The position numbers and the translations under genes were made by a program. A model generated the notes under the pieces. The model had not been told where the DNA came from, made no database searches, and was given only the letters and a program-made list of their open reading frames with translations. Shown here in pieces: positions 1 to 5,779 of a stretch of 9,062 nucleotides of DNA. Source of the DNA: Bryobacterales bacterium. GTDB lineage: Bacteria > Acidobacteriota > Terriglobia > Bryobacterales > Bryobacteraceae. The stretch is taken from NCBI GenBank assembly GCA_025353235.1, contig JANXQZ010000132.1, forward strand, positions 1 to 9,062. The letters are read 5' to 3'. The number at the start of each line of letters is the position of its first letter. The stretch's first letter is position 1.

Positions 1-129
1 AGAGGTCCGATCCCGCCTGACGCGCCCCGTTTCGACCGTAACTCGGTGAAGAGATTGCCTTCTGCAACCGGCGACAAAGAGATCAAGTTCGTTAAGAGGC
101 TTTGGGCAGAAGGTCAACTCACCGAATAA
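1..129 (+). CDS. 3' end of an unidentified protein (partial)
   Basis: A forward frame is open from the left edge to TAA at 127-129, giving 42 codons. Its C-terminus is hydrophilic and includes KEIKFVKRLWAEGQLTE, which reads like an ordinary protein tail. I do not recognise the family, and the start lies outside the window. The codons for APRFDRNSVKR (22-53) recur as APRFDNHSVKR at 252-283, across the stop codon of the PEP-CTERM gene, so this segment is part of a local duplication. The opposite strand of 1-53 is also open and reads LFTE like the PEP-CTERM tail, so the coding strand is not settled. A forward coding call is the simpler reading but remains tentative. Confidence 0.4.
   Translation, partial: RGPIPPDAPRFDRNSVKRLPSATGDKEIKFVKRLWAEGQLTE
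22..53. repeat. Direct repeat, copy 1 (32 nt)
   Basis: This segment matches 252-283 at 28 of 32 positions in the same orientation, with an offset of 230 nt. Copy 1 lies in the partial reading frame at the left edge. Copy 2 spans the stop codon of the PEP-CTERM gene. It forms the left-hand member of the collinear set of repeats that also includes 132-176 and 196-237. Confidence 0.75.
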
Positions 130-131
130 CC

Positions 132-176
132 ACAGTCGGAGTTGAAGGAGCGACCGGCGGAACTTATTCCGCCGCC
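132..176 (-). pseudogene. Remnant of a PEP-CTERM paralogue (internal 15 codons)
   Basis: This 45-nt stretch matches 620-664, inside the intact PEP-CTERM gene, at 37 of 45 positions without gaps. On the minus strand it translates to GGGISSAGRSFNSDC, against GGGISFSGRSFTADC in the intact gene (about residues 86-100). The reading frame is kept but the flanks are not: the frame meets a stop shortly downstream, and no signal peptide or PEP-CTERM tail is present. It is best explained as what is left of a second, diverged PEP-CTERM gene after deletions on both sides. Confidence 0.6.
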
Positions 177-195
177 GTGCCCGGCATTTAATCCT

Positions 196-279
196 GTAAA
201 GGAGTTCGTTATGAAAAAAGTAGCACTCACGTTCCCCAGTCGTCGTCTGCGGCGCCCCGTTTCGACAATCATTCGGTGA
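196..279 (+). pseudogene. Truncated copy of the 5' end of the small secreted protein gene
   Basis: Positions 196-237 match 1071-1112 at 39 of 42 positions. The match includes the AAGGAG ribosome site, the 6-nt spacer, the ATG and the first eight codons (MKKVALTF here, MKKLALTF in the intact gene). After about 237 the similarity breaks down, and the frame runs through unrelated Arg-rich codons to TGA at 277-279, giving a 22-aa product with no hydrophobic core. It therefore cannot act as a signal peptide. The leader is more conserved than the neighbouring PEP-CTERM fragment. Whether it is transcribed cannot be told; a TTTAAT at 187-192 is the only weak -10-like sequence. Confidence 0.6.
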
Positions 280-283
280 AGAG
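252..283. repeat. Direct repeat, copy 2 (32 nt)
   Basis: Second copy of the 22-53 repeat. Read on the minus strand it supplies the last codons (LFTE) and the TGA stop of the PEP-CTERM gene. In copy 1 the corresponding frame stays open because TGA is replaced by TTA. Confidence 0.75.
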
Positions 284-919
284 GAACCTGCGACGCGCGG
301 CGGCGACAGCGACAGCGGCTAGGGACAGGAATACCAGCGCAGCCGACGTGGGCTCGGGTACATTGACGAAGTTCAAAGCCAAGCTGTCCACTATGAAAGA
401 AGAGTTGGAATGATTTCCATTGGGCGACGGCACGGAATGCCCAATGAGGTCTGCGGTGCCAGAGCCGGAAAAGGGGAAGTCGTGAGGGCCTGGACCGATT
501 ATGTATGAAGTTATGTCCAGATTCAGGGTAAACGGGAGATGCGCCGTCACGGGACCTCCGGAGTAAAGAAATGTGCCGACGGCGAAGTTCCCGAAAATCG
601 TAGCTTGATTTGAACTACTACAGTCGGCGGTGAAGGACCGACCGGAAAAGCTTATGCCGCCGCCACAGATGCTTCCTGAGGGATCCACAACGATGCTGCC
701 GTTGAAATCGGGAAAGTAGGGGCTGTTGATGTAAGGTGAATTCAGATTCACGGCGAGGATGCCAGTGACGGAAGTGTCGGCGGTTTGGATATTTGTCGTT
801 CCCCTATTTAGAAAATTTTGCCCTAGGAATGTTGTCAAGGTAACGCTCCCGGCAACAATCTGAGCCGCGGGAAGTAGCGCCGGGGGAAGTAGAAGAAACA
901 GCAGTTTCAGAGAACGCAT
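269..919 (-). CDS. PEP-CTERM sorting domain protein
   Basis: This is a 216-aa exported protein. Residues 1-23 form a Leu/Pro-rich signal peptide starting MRSLKLLFLLL. The middle (about 24-185) is Gly/Ser/Asn-rich and beta-like, as is usual for surface proteins, with Cys at 85 and 100. The C-terminus is a textbook PEP-CTERM signal: PEP at 188-190, a hydrophobic helix (about 192-207) and a basic cluster RRR at 209-211. In this family the tail is recognised by an exosortase (EpsH/XrtA type) in the inner membrane, and the protein is sent to the outer surface or matrix. No exosortase is in the window. I chose ATG at 919 rather than an upstream start at 958 because GAGG lies 7 nt before it and the signal peptide begins there. 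The LFTE tail after the basic cluster is slightly longer than usual and coincides with a duplicated segment. The specific function is unknown. Confidence 0.88.
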   Translation of the reverse strand: MRSLKLLFLLLPPALLPAAQIVAGSVTLTTFLGQNFLNRGTTNIQTADTSVTGILAVNLNSPYINSPYFPDFNGSIVVDPSGSICGGGISFSGRSFTADCSSSNQATIFGNFAVGTFLYSGGPVTAHLPFTLNLDITSYIIGPGPHDFPFSGSGTADLIGHSVPSPNGNHSNSSFIVDSLALNFVNVPEPTSAALVFLSLAAVAVAAARRRFLFTE

Positions 920-1043
920 CGAAATACCTCGGGGCCTGTGATGCATTCCAACTACCAATCTTTAAGGTGTTCATCCATGACTTTACGCGCAAGAGCCCAC
1001 GTTTGGGGATGCGTCAGAACACGCGCCCGCTGCGCCGGACCAC

Positions 1044-1054
1044 CCAGAATCTGG
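1044..1054. promoter_or_regulatory. Possible operator: 11-bp palindrome before the -10 box
   Basis: CCAGA-A-TCTGG is a perfect inverted repeat with a one-base centre. It ends 7 nt before TATAAT (1062-1067), so it sits where RNA polymerase would contact the spacer and -35 region. No good -35 hexamer is present, which would suit an activator- or repressor-controlled promoter. The assignment is inferred from position and symmetry only. Confidence 0.3.
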
Positions 1055-1061
1055 TGTCGCG

Positions 1062-1067
1062 TATAAT
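1062..1067 (+). promoter_or_regulatory. -10 box (TATAAT) of the 1086-2910 operon
   Basis: A perfect TATAAT lies 18 nt before the ATG at 1086. A start about 7 nt downstream would give a leader of roughly 11-12 nt containing AAGGAG (1074-1079), spaced 6 nt from the ATG. No convincing -35 hexamer lies at the usual distance. Confidence 0.5.
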
Positions 1068-1085
1068 TTGGTGAAGGAGTTCGTT

Positions 1086-1391
1086 ATGAAAAAACTAGCA
1101 CTCACGTTCGCCCTGATGTCGGTCGCCGCATTCGCGGAGACCTGGACCGGCACCATTTCCGACGCCAACTGTGGAGCAAAACACGCCGATGCCTCCCAGA
1201 AATCCATCGATTGCGTTCAACGCTGCGTGGGCCGCGGCACAGCTCCGGTGTTCGTTACCGGCGATAAAGTGATCAAGATCGCCAACCCGGATGCAGTGAA
1301 AGAGGCCCTGGGCCACAAGGTGGAACTCACGGGCGAACTCAGCGGCGATACCGTCACGGTTGCCAAAGTGACCATGTCCGAATCCAAGTAA
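1086..1391 (+). CDS. Small secreted Cys-containing protein, DUF5818-like
   Basis: This is a 101-aa protein. Residues 1-17 are a clear signal peptide (MKKLALTFALMSVAAFA), with likely cleavage after AFA. The mature part begins ETWTGTISDANCGAKH, a form I associate with small acidobacterial proteins annotated as DUF5818; that name is from memory. Its N-terminal half has Cys29, His33, Cys43 and Cys47, arranged C-x3-H-x9-C-x3-C, which could bind a metal or form a disulfide. The second half, with GHKVELTGELSGDTVTVAKV, looks like the strands of a small OB-type barrel. The start at 1086 is set by AAGGAG and by the signal peptide; a longer frame beginning at 1068 lacks both merits. It is the first gene of the operon, 8 nt before the DUF2157 gene. 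A truncated copy of its 5' end lies at 196-237. The biochemical role is unknown. Confidence 0.85.
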   Translation: MKKLALTFALMSVAAFAETWTGTISDANCGAKHADASQKSIDCVQRCVGRGTAPVFVTGDKVIKIANPDAVKEALGHKVELTGELSGDTVTVAKVTMSESK

Positions 1392-1399
1392 CGCCCGCC

Positions 1400-2512
1400 A
1401 TGCGCACAGATTGGGAAGGCCATCTGGAGCGCTGGACTGCGGCAGGCGTGGTGGATACTGCCACCGTCACCCGTATCAAAGAGTGGGAAGGCCAGCACGA
1501 ACGATCCCAAGGACTGCGCTGGCCCACTCTGATCGCTCTTGTATTTGGGGCGATTCTGTTAGGCGCCGGCATTTTGCTATTCGTCTCCGCTCACTGGGAC
1601 GAACTTTCCCCTGCTCAGCGCATGACTTTAGTCGTGACAATGACCGGGGTACTGCATTTGGGCGGAGCTCTTGCCGCGCAACGTTTTGATTGGCTGGGTA
1701 TTGCGCTGCACTTCGTCGGCACGCTTTCGCTTGGCGCAGGGATCGCGCTAGCGGGGCAGATTTTTCATCTTTCGGAACATTGGCCCGCCGCAATTTTGCT
1801 GTGGGCTACCGGTGCTGCCATCGCGTGGGCGTTGCTGCGGCATTGGACCCAAGGTGCGCTTACGGCGATTCTCGCGCCGTACTGGCTGGCGGGAGAATGG
1901 TGGTCATGGTCCGCTGATCGCCGCATCTACTACATGTTCCCGGTCTCGGCTTTTGTCTGCGCGCTGAGCTTCACCTACTTGAGTGCGCGACGCAGCGCGG
2001 CAGATCCCCCTTTCCGTAAGGCGCTGTGCTGGTTCGGGGCCATTGCCCTGCTTCCCGCCGCAATGGGCATTGCATTCGAGTCCTGGCATCAAGCCCCAGA
2101 TTGGAAACCTTTGACCTTCGCGTGGTGTCTTGCAGTGCTGGTTCCTCTCGGGATCGCAGTGGCTTTAAGAGGAGCAGATGCAATCTGGAACGTCGGGGCC
2201 GTCTGCTGGACCGTCCTGCTGGTAGCAACCAAAAGCGTTGGAGGCGAGCACGTGATCACCTATCTGTGGTGTGCCGCCGGGGCCGTGGGACTAATTTGGT
2301 GGGGCCTGCAGGAGTCCCGCCCTGAGCGCATCAACCTCGGCATGGCCGGGTTTGCGATTACCGTGCTGACGTTTTACTTCTCGAGCATCATGGACAAATT
2401 AGGACGCTCGGCGAGTCTGATCGTGCTCGGACTGCTGTTCCTGGGCGGAGGCTGGCTGCTGGAGCGAACACGTCGCCAACTGATCTCGCAAATTCGTCCG
2501 GAGGGCGCATGA
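1400..2512 (+). CDS. DUF2157 domain integral membrane protein
   Basis: This is a 370-aa inner-membrane protein. Residues 1-40 are a soluble N-terminal segment with the pattern LERWTAAGVVDTATVTRIKEWE, broken here as LERWTAAGVVD and IKEWE, that opens DUF2157 proteins. It is followed by GAILLGAGILLFVSAHWDEL (50-69), the family's signature first membrane segment with a Gly-rich helix and a trailing W-D/E. Further hydrophobic stretches lie at about 75-93, 100-122 and 129-146, then repeatedly to about 355, probably 8-10 helices in all. DUF2157 proteins have no established biochemical function. The ATG lies 8 nt after the stop of the upstream gene and has no recognisable ribosome site, so translation is probably coupled to that gene. 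Its TGA overlaps the next ATG (ATGA at 2509-2512). That neighbour is a GDYXXLXY protein, the usual partner of DUF2157. Confidence 0.88.
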   Translation: MRTDWEGHLERWTAAGVVDTATVTRIKEWEGQHERSQGLRWPTLIALVFGAILLGAGILLFVSAHWDELSPAQRMTLVVTMTGVLHLGGALAAQRFDWLGIALHFVGTLSLGAGIALAGQIFHLSEHWPAAILLWATGAAIAWALLRHWTQGALTAILAPYWLAGEWWSWSADRRIYYMFPVSAFVCALSFTYLSARRSAADPPFRKALCWFGAIALLPAAMGIAFESWHQAPDWKPLTFAWCLAVLVPLGIAVALRGADAIWNVGAVCWTVLLVATKSVGGEHVITYLWCAAGAVGLIWWGLQESRPERINLGMAGFAITVLTFYFSSIMDKLGRSASLIVLGLLFLGGGWLLERTRRQLISQIRPEGA

Positions 2513-2910
2513 CGCCGCTCCATCGTGGAATCCTCGTGGCTGTGGCGCAGTGCCTGATCGTGCTCAGTTTGGCTGGCAAGTATGCAGTGGATCGGGAAAG
2601 ACTTCCACGGGTCTGGTTTAAGACTGCTCCTGTTGATCCGAATATGCCAATCCGTGGCCGGTACGTCAGCCTGCGGCTTATAGTGGATGGTCCCGAGTCC
2701 ATTAAGGGAGTGACTATCATCCGTCGCGGAAACGAGTGGGTGCTGGTACCGCCGGTCGCGTTCTTCATCCCCGAACACGCGAAGGATCCGTCGAGACGCC
2801 TTCCGGGCGAAGAGCTATGGGTTCAGGCGAGCCTGCCAAAATCAGGGATGCCTCGCCCCGTCCAGTTGGGGATTAAGAAAGATGGTGTCCTACTGCCCAT
2901 CGTTCCGTAG
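2509..2910 (+). CDS. GDYXXLXY-type membrane-anchored protein
   Basis: This is a 133-aa protein with one N-terminal hydrophobic segment (about 7-23, GILVAVAQCLIVLSLAG), read as a membrane anchor or uncleaved signal. It is followed by VWFKTAPVDPNMPIRGRYVS, which carries the family motif. The motif reads GRYVSLRL at residues 50-57, so the Asp and final Tyr of GDYxxLxY are replaced by Arg and Leu. Members I know of are usually longer than 133 aa, so this is a compact form. The family commonly sits directly after a DUF2157 gene, as here with a 4-nt ATGA overlap, which implies coupled translation and a joint envelope role. The function is unknown. Its last 21 nt overlap the 3' end of the convergent esterase gene, and no terminator is visible between them. 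Confidence 0.82.
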   Translation: MTPLHRGILVAVAQCLIVLSLAGKYAVDRERLPRVWFKTAPVDPNMPIRGRYVSLRLIVDGPESIKGVTIIRRGNEWVLVPPVAFFIPEHAKDPSRRLPGEELWVQASLPKSGMPRPVQLGIKKDGVLLPIVP

Positions 2911-4326
2911 CAATTCCCATCGCTCGCCGAAAAGTCCGGCTGCCACGATCTTCCCTGGCCAGCGTGCATCGGGCGGTGTCGTGAAATCCACGACGGCATA
3001 GTCCGGCAAATAAGCCACGTGCAAAGCATTATTTGACTGCGCATACTCACGGAAAGTGATCCCGCTGACTGAGTCCTTCGTCCATTGAATCGGCAGTTTG
3101 TCCGCGATGCGGGCGAGCACGCTGTTGCTCCCTGGATCGCCCCACCCTTCTACGCTGGCATTCAAGCGGGCGCGCTCCCAATGCTTCTCGAGACCATCCA
3201 GCACCACCCAACGCATGCGATTGCATTTCAGCGTCCAAGTCGTGAGGCGCACTTCGCGCGGCCACTCGACGCGACCCTTGGATGCAATCGCGTCCATCAT
3301 TTTGTCGATCTGAACGATTGCGCCGGGCGTGTATGCGTGACCGATGTTAAGGCCCCACACGCGCGAGAGCGTAAGCCCCTCCCGATCCATTTCGCGAGCC
3401 ATCACATCGGCAGCTTGCCGCTGCCCGTCCTTATCCCATTTGTATCCGACCACCGGCACATTGAAGAAGTTGATCGCGTAGTCGGTCGCGTTGGTGAGAT
3501 GCAGAAGCTTCTGTTCAAACCATGTGGGTTCGTATTTGCGTTTCGTAAAATTGGTGAACTCCGATGTTTCCGCGAAGCCTGCTCCTGGCCCAATGGCAGC
3601 GAAATTAGTTCCATAATGCGCGCCGATATGCCACGCCGACGCTCCGCCCATGCTGAAGCCGCGCACCAGAATCCTGTTCCCGTCCACGTTGTACTGCTTC
3701 TTCACATCTCGCAATGCCTCGAAGAAATCCACCTCGCCGGCAAACGTGCTCGCGTTGCAGTAGCGCCGGTAGAGATGGAGCATAATGGTATCGCGCGGAG
3801 TGAACTGGCCAGGGTTATGCATCCGGTCCCAAAGAAAGTTGACCTCGCTCAGTGTTTCGCTGCGGCCGTGAAACCAGGCATCCACCCGCCAGCGATGCGG
3901 GCGGTCCACCGCAAACGTGGATGGAATCACCAAGCCGTAAGGCTGCACTCCGCCATCAATGTTTGACCGGTAACCCCGAACCACCAAGCCCGTTCCATGC
4001 GTCCAGGGGGCATCTCCGCGCGCAAGCTGATCGGCGCGCTCCGTGCCGACGCGGAGCAGTTCCTTCGCCTTGAAGATGTCTTCAGACGCGAAGAACTCGT
4101 TACCGTCCAGCGCGTATCGGACAGCTTTCTCAAAGATCAAAACGTCAGCTAAATAAGCGTTGCCTTTTAGCGCCTCAAGGCGCGAGTTAAGGCGCGTCAG
4201 CCCAGCGCGAAGCTGCCGCTGGTCCCCGTCGGGAACTGCCACGCCGGGGCGCCGAATCAAATGCAAAGGCTCCTGGCCGCAAGCAATTGGGAGCAAAAGC
4301 GCGGCGGCCAGCAGGGCGATTTTCAT
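2890..4326 (-). CDS. Exported alpha/beta-hydrolase esterase, prolyl oligopeptidase-like
   Basis: This is a 478-aa protein with an N-terminal signal sequence (MKIALLAAALLLPIACGQ). The Cys could suggest a lipoprotein, but PIAC is a poor lipobox because Pro is at -3. The hydrolase core shows WFHGRSE (151-157, oxyanion-hole HG), the nucleophile elbow GFSMGG (Ser225), a likely Asp298 in GYKWDKDGQRQAADVM, and a likely His330 in NIGHAYTPG. This triad and the QAADVM context fit the S9/PF00326-like esterases frequent in Acidobacteria and Planctomycetes. The substrate is unknown; an ester or short peptide outside the cytoplasm is likely. Residues 360-478 form an extra C-terminal region (TTWTLKCNRMRWVVLDGLEK, starting at 362). 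I chose ATG at 4326 because the signal peptide starts there; the same frame extends to 4485 but encodes an implausible Arg/Gly-rich sequence. The start overlaps the stop of a gene remnant by ATGA. The end overlaps the convergent gene by 21 nt. Relatives I recall have a further C-terminal part, so it may be shortened. Confidence 0.82.
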   Translation of the reverse strand: MKIALLAAALLLPIACGQEPLHLIRRPGVAVPDGDQRQLRAGLTRLNSRLEALKGNAYLADVLIFEKAVRYALDGNEFFASEDIFKAKELLRVGTERADQLARGDAPWTHGTGLVVRGYRSNIDGGVQPYGLVIPSTFAVDRPHRWRVDAWFHGRSETLSEVNFLWDRMHNPGQFTPRDTIMLHLYRRYCNASTFAGEVDFFEALRDVKKQYNVDGNRILVRGFSMGGASAWHIGAHYGTNFAAIGPGAGFAETSEFTNFTKRKYEPTWFEQKLLHLTNATDYAINFFNVPVVGYKWDKDGQRQAADVMAREMDREGLTLSRVWGLNIGHAYTPGAIVQIDKMMDAIASKGRVEWPREVRLTTWTLKCNRMRWVVLDGLEKHWERARLNASVEGWGDPGSNSVLARIADKLPIQWTKDSVSGITFREYAQSNNALHVAYLPDYAVVDFTTPPDARWPGKIVAAGLFGERWELLRNDGQ

Positions 4327-4470
4327 TTCTGAATTTCCGTGTACTTCGCCCAATCGCGTATCTGGCCAGGCGCCCGGTCCGATCCCTGCATAGCGAACAT
4401 CCAGCCTGGATATTCGGGTGCGAGACGGCTGATCTCGTTCATCTCCTTCAGATCCTCTGCTTCGACCGGG
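4323..4470 (-). pseudogene. C-terminal remnant of a lost gene upstream of the esterase
   Basis: On the minus strand a frame ends at TGA 4323-4325, overlapping the esterase ATG (4324-4326) as ATGA, a typical operon junction. Its last ~48 codons read as real protein: DLKEMNEISRLAPEYPGW followed by QGSDRAPGQIRDWAKYTEIQ. The frame is open back to 4526, but from about 4463 upstream the opposing evidence is a transposase N-terminus in another frame, so the original gene body seems to have been replaced there. I do not recognise the family. It was presumably co-transcribed and coupled with the esterase before truncation. It can still be translated only if a start within it, such as the internal ATG at EMNEIS, is used. 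Confidence 0.55.
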
Positions 4471-4573
4471 CTTCTGTCGCCACAAATCGACGCAGAGACT
4501 GCTCGTTCAGAACTGGCGACAGTCCTTCATAACGCTGTCGAATAGCCTGCTCTGCAGCGGCCGAATCGCTCAC
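4448..4573 (-). pseudogene. N-terminal fragment of an ISAzo13-type transposase
   Basis: A 41-codon minus-strand frame from GTG 4573 to TGA 4448-4450 contains EQAIRQRYEGLSPVLNEQ followed by RRFVATEARS. The spacing of A-I-R-x-x-Y-x-x-L-x-P-V-L-x-E, then R and A-x-E-A, is the N-terminal signature I know from ISAzo13-family transposases, recognised from memory. The helix-turn-helix and DDE catalytic core that should follow are absent: similarity stops near residue 37 (about 4463) and the frame ends four codons later. It is a dead insertion sequence scar. No inverted repeats or target duplication are evident. Confidence 0.6.
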
Positions 4574-4616
4574 ACTTCCAAGGTATAACGTCGTCACTTC
4601 TATATGAAGCACTTAT

Positions 4617-4811
4617 TTATGCACAATTCCTAACCCACCCTAGCATCCTGATCAGATCAGCGCGGCTGCGCCAAACGAAGCGCCAAAATTCCTGGAATCG
4701 GATCTCGTCAGCAGGGGTGCCCCAGTAGGTTTCGATGCGCCATCGCAGATAGGGACTGCGCCAGGGAGTCAGACGATAGCCCTTCGTCGCTCGCCACAGG
4801 AACGGCAACAT
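4617..4811 (-). CDS. Trp/Arg-rich small protein, hypothetical
   Basis: This is a 64-aa protein with 7 Trp and 11 Arg, beginning MLPFLWRATKGYRLTPWRSP and containing YLRWRIETYWG and FWRFVWRSR. There is no signal peptide and no continuous hydrophobic helix. The composition suggests a membrane-surface or RNA/protein-binding peptide, which is inference. Its ATG lies 2 nt after the stop of the second VWA gene, so it is the last gene of that operon and probably translated by re-initiation. The regular alternation of WR pairs and the tight spacing favour a real gene over chance. I have the impression that similar proteins occur beside acidobacterial genes but cannot name a family. Confidence 0.62.
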   Translation of the reverse strand: MLPFLWRATKGYRLTPWRSPYLRWRIETYWGTPADEIRFQEFWRFVWRSRADLIRMLGWVRNCA

Positions 4812-4813
4812 AG

Positions 4814-5779
4814 CTAGGGCTGCTGAGGATTCTGGCTGACCGTCTTCTTCTTTCGATCTTCACCCGGCTTTGCGTAGTACCCCGTGCGGGTACGGACCGT
4901 AGCGCGTCCGGAACCGGCCACCGTCACCTTGATTTGGCGGAAGCTTCCGTCCAGCGCCTGAATCGTAGGCGAATAATAAATGGTGTACTGGTTGCGGATA
5001 TCCTGCGCCACTTGCAAAGCGATCTTATCCACTTCGGACACATCTTTCGGGTAGAACGAAAGACCTCCTGAGTCCTTAGTAATCGAGTCCAACGCGCGTT
5101 TCGCTTTGCGGCCTTCGCGCTTCTCTTCCTCATTCAGCAAGCCGATGGCGTAGATCAGCACTTCGCCATTGCGCGCTCGGTCGATCAGCTTTTCCAGAGT
5201 GCCGCTGCTGGCCGTATCGTTGCCGTCCGTCAACACGAGGAGCACCTTCTTATCCCGCTTACCCTTTTCTTTGAGATAGTCGATTGACATGCCGATGGCA
5301 TCGCGCATAGCCGTTCCGCCGCGCGAGTCGATGCGCGCTACGCCTTCCTCCAGCTTTTTGAGGTCGTTCGTAAATGGCACATCGAGGTACGCTTCATCGT
5401 TGAAATTGACTACAAAGACCTCGTCCTGCGGGTTTGATGCTTTTACTAAGTCGAGCGAAGCGGTCTCCACCTTTAGCCGCTTGTCGCGCATGCTCCCGCT
5501 GTTATCCACGATGATTCCCAGGGAAATGGGAACATCCTCGCGGCGGAAAATCTTGATGGGCTGCTCGGTGCCGTTCTCGTACACTTTGAACGACTCGCGC
5601 TGCAGGTTGGTAATCAACTTGCCGCTCTTATCCGAGACGCTGACGGGAAGAACCACCAGTCGAGTGTCGGCGGTAAAGGTGGCAGGCCCGTTGTCCGGAG
5701 TAGCAGGCGGAGGAGTCTGGGAACCGGCAATCGAGGTAAGCCAGAGCGCCGGAGCCAGCACCCTACTGAGAAGGCGCAT
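4814..5779 (-). CDS. VWFA-related Acidobacterial domain protein (second of pair)
   Basis: This is a 321-aa exported protein. Residues 1-19 are a signal peptide (MRLLSRVLAPALWLTSIAG). Residues 35-80 form a beta-rich lead-in with LVVLPVSVSDKSGKLITNLQ and FKVYENG. The VWA fold from about 84 to 285 has an intact metal site (MIDAS): D-N-S-G-S from Asp92, Thr156 in GGTAM and Asp185 in LTDGND. The C-terminus has NQYTIYYSPT and RTRTGYYAKPG, the closing strands of the acidobacterial VWFA-related family (TIGR03436 type), then a Lys-rich tail. VWA domains bind protein ligands through a divalent cation; the ligand here is unknown. I prefer ATG 5779 over TTG 5788 because the signal peptide then starts cleanly. 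The gene overlaps the upstream VWA gene by 17 nt and is followed 2 nt later by the 64-aa gene. Confidence 0.87.
   Translation of the reverse strand: MRLLSRVLAPALWLTSIAGSQTPPPATPDNGPATFTADTRLVVLPVSVSDKSGKLITNLQRESFKVYENGTEQPIKIFRREDVPISLGIIVDNSGSMRDKRLKVETASLDLVKASNPQDEVFVVNFNDEAYLDVPFTNDLKKLEEGVARIDSRGGTAMRDAIGMSIDYLKEKGKRDKKVLLVLTDGNDTASSGTLEKLIDRARNGEVLIYAIGLLNEEEKREGRKAKRALDSITKDSGGLSFYPKDVSEVDKIALQVAQDIRNQYTIYYSPTIQALDGSFRQIKVTVAGSGRATVRTRTGYYAKPGEDRKKKTVSQNPQQP

Noticed and set aside
1..283. Possible CRISPR-like or phage att repeats
   Set aside because: The repeats are few, differ from one another, and each matches a different part of the adjacent locus, so duplication and decay explain them better.
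2890..2910. Bidirectional terminator between the convergent genes
   Set aside because: I found no stem-loop with a T-run in the overlap or just beyond it.
3085..3966. A 293-codon open frame on the + strand opposite the esterase
   Set aside because: It is the complement of a well-supported hydrolase gene with Ser/Asp/His motifs and a signal peptide. Its translation is rich in His, Arg and Pro with no domain pattern, typical of an antisense shadow in GC-rich DNA.
4327..4485. N-terminal extension of the esterase to a TTG at 4485
   Set aside because: The extension is Arg/Gly/Asp-rich and would bury the signal peptide. The same bases encode a better protein tail in another frame that ends at the esterase start.
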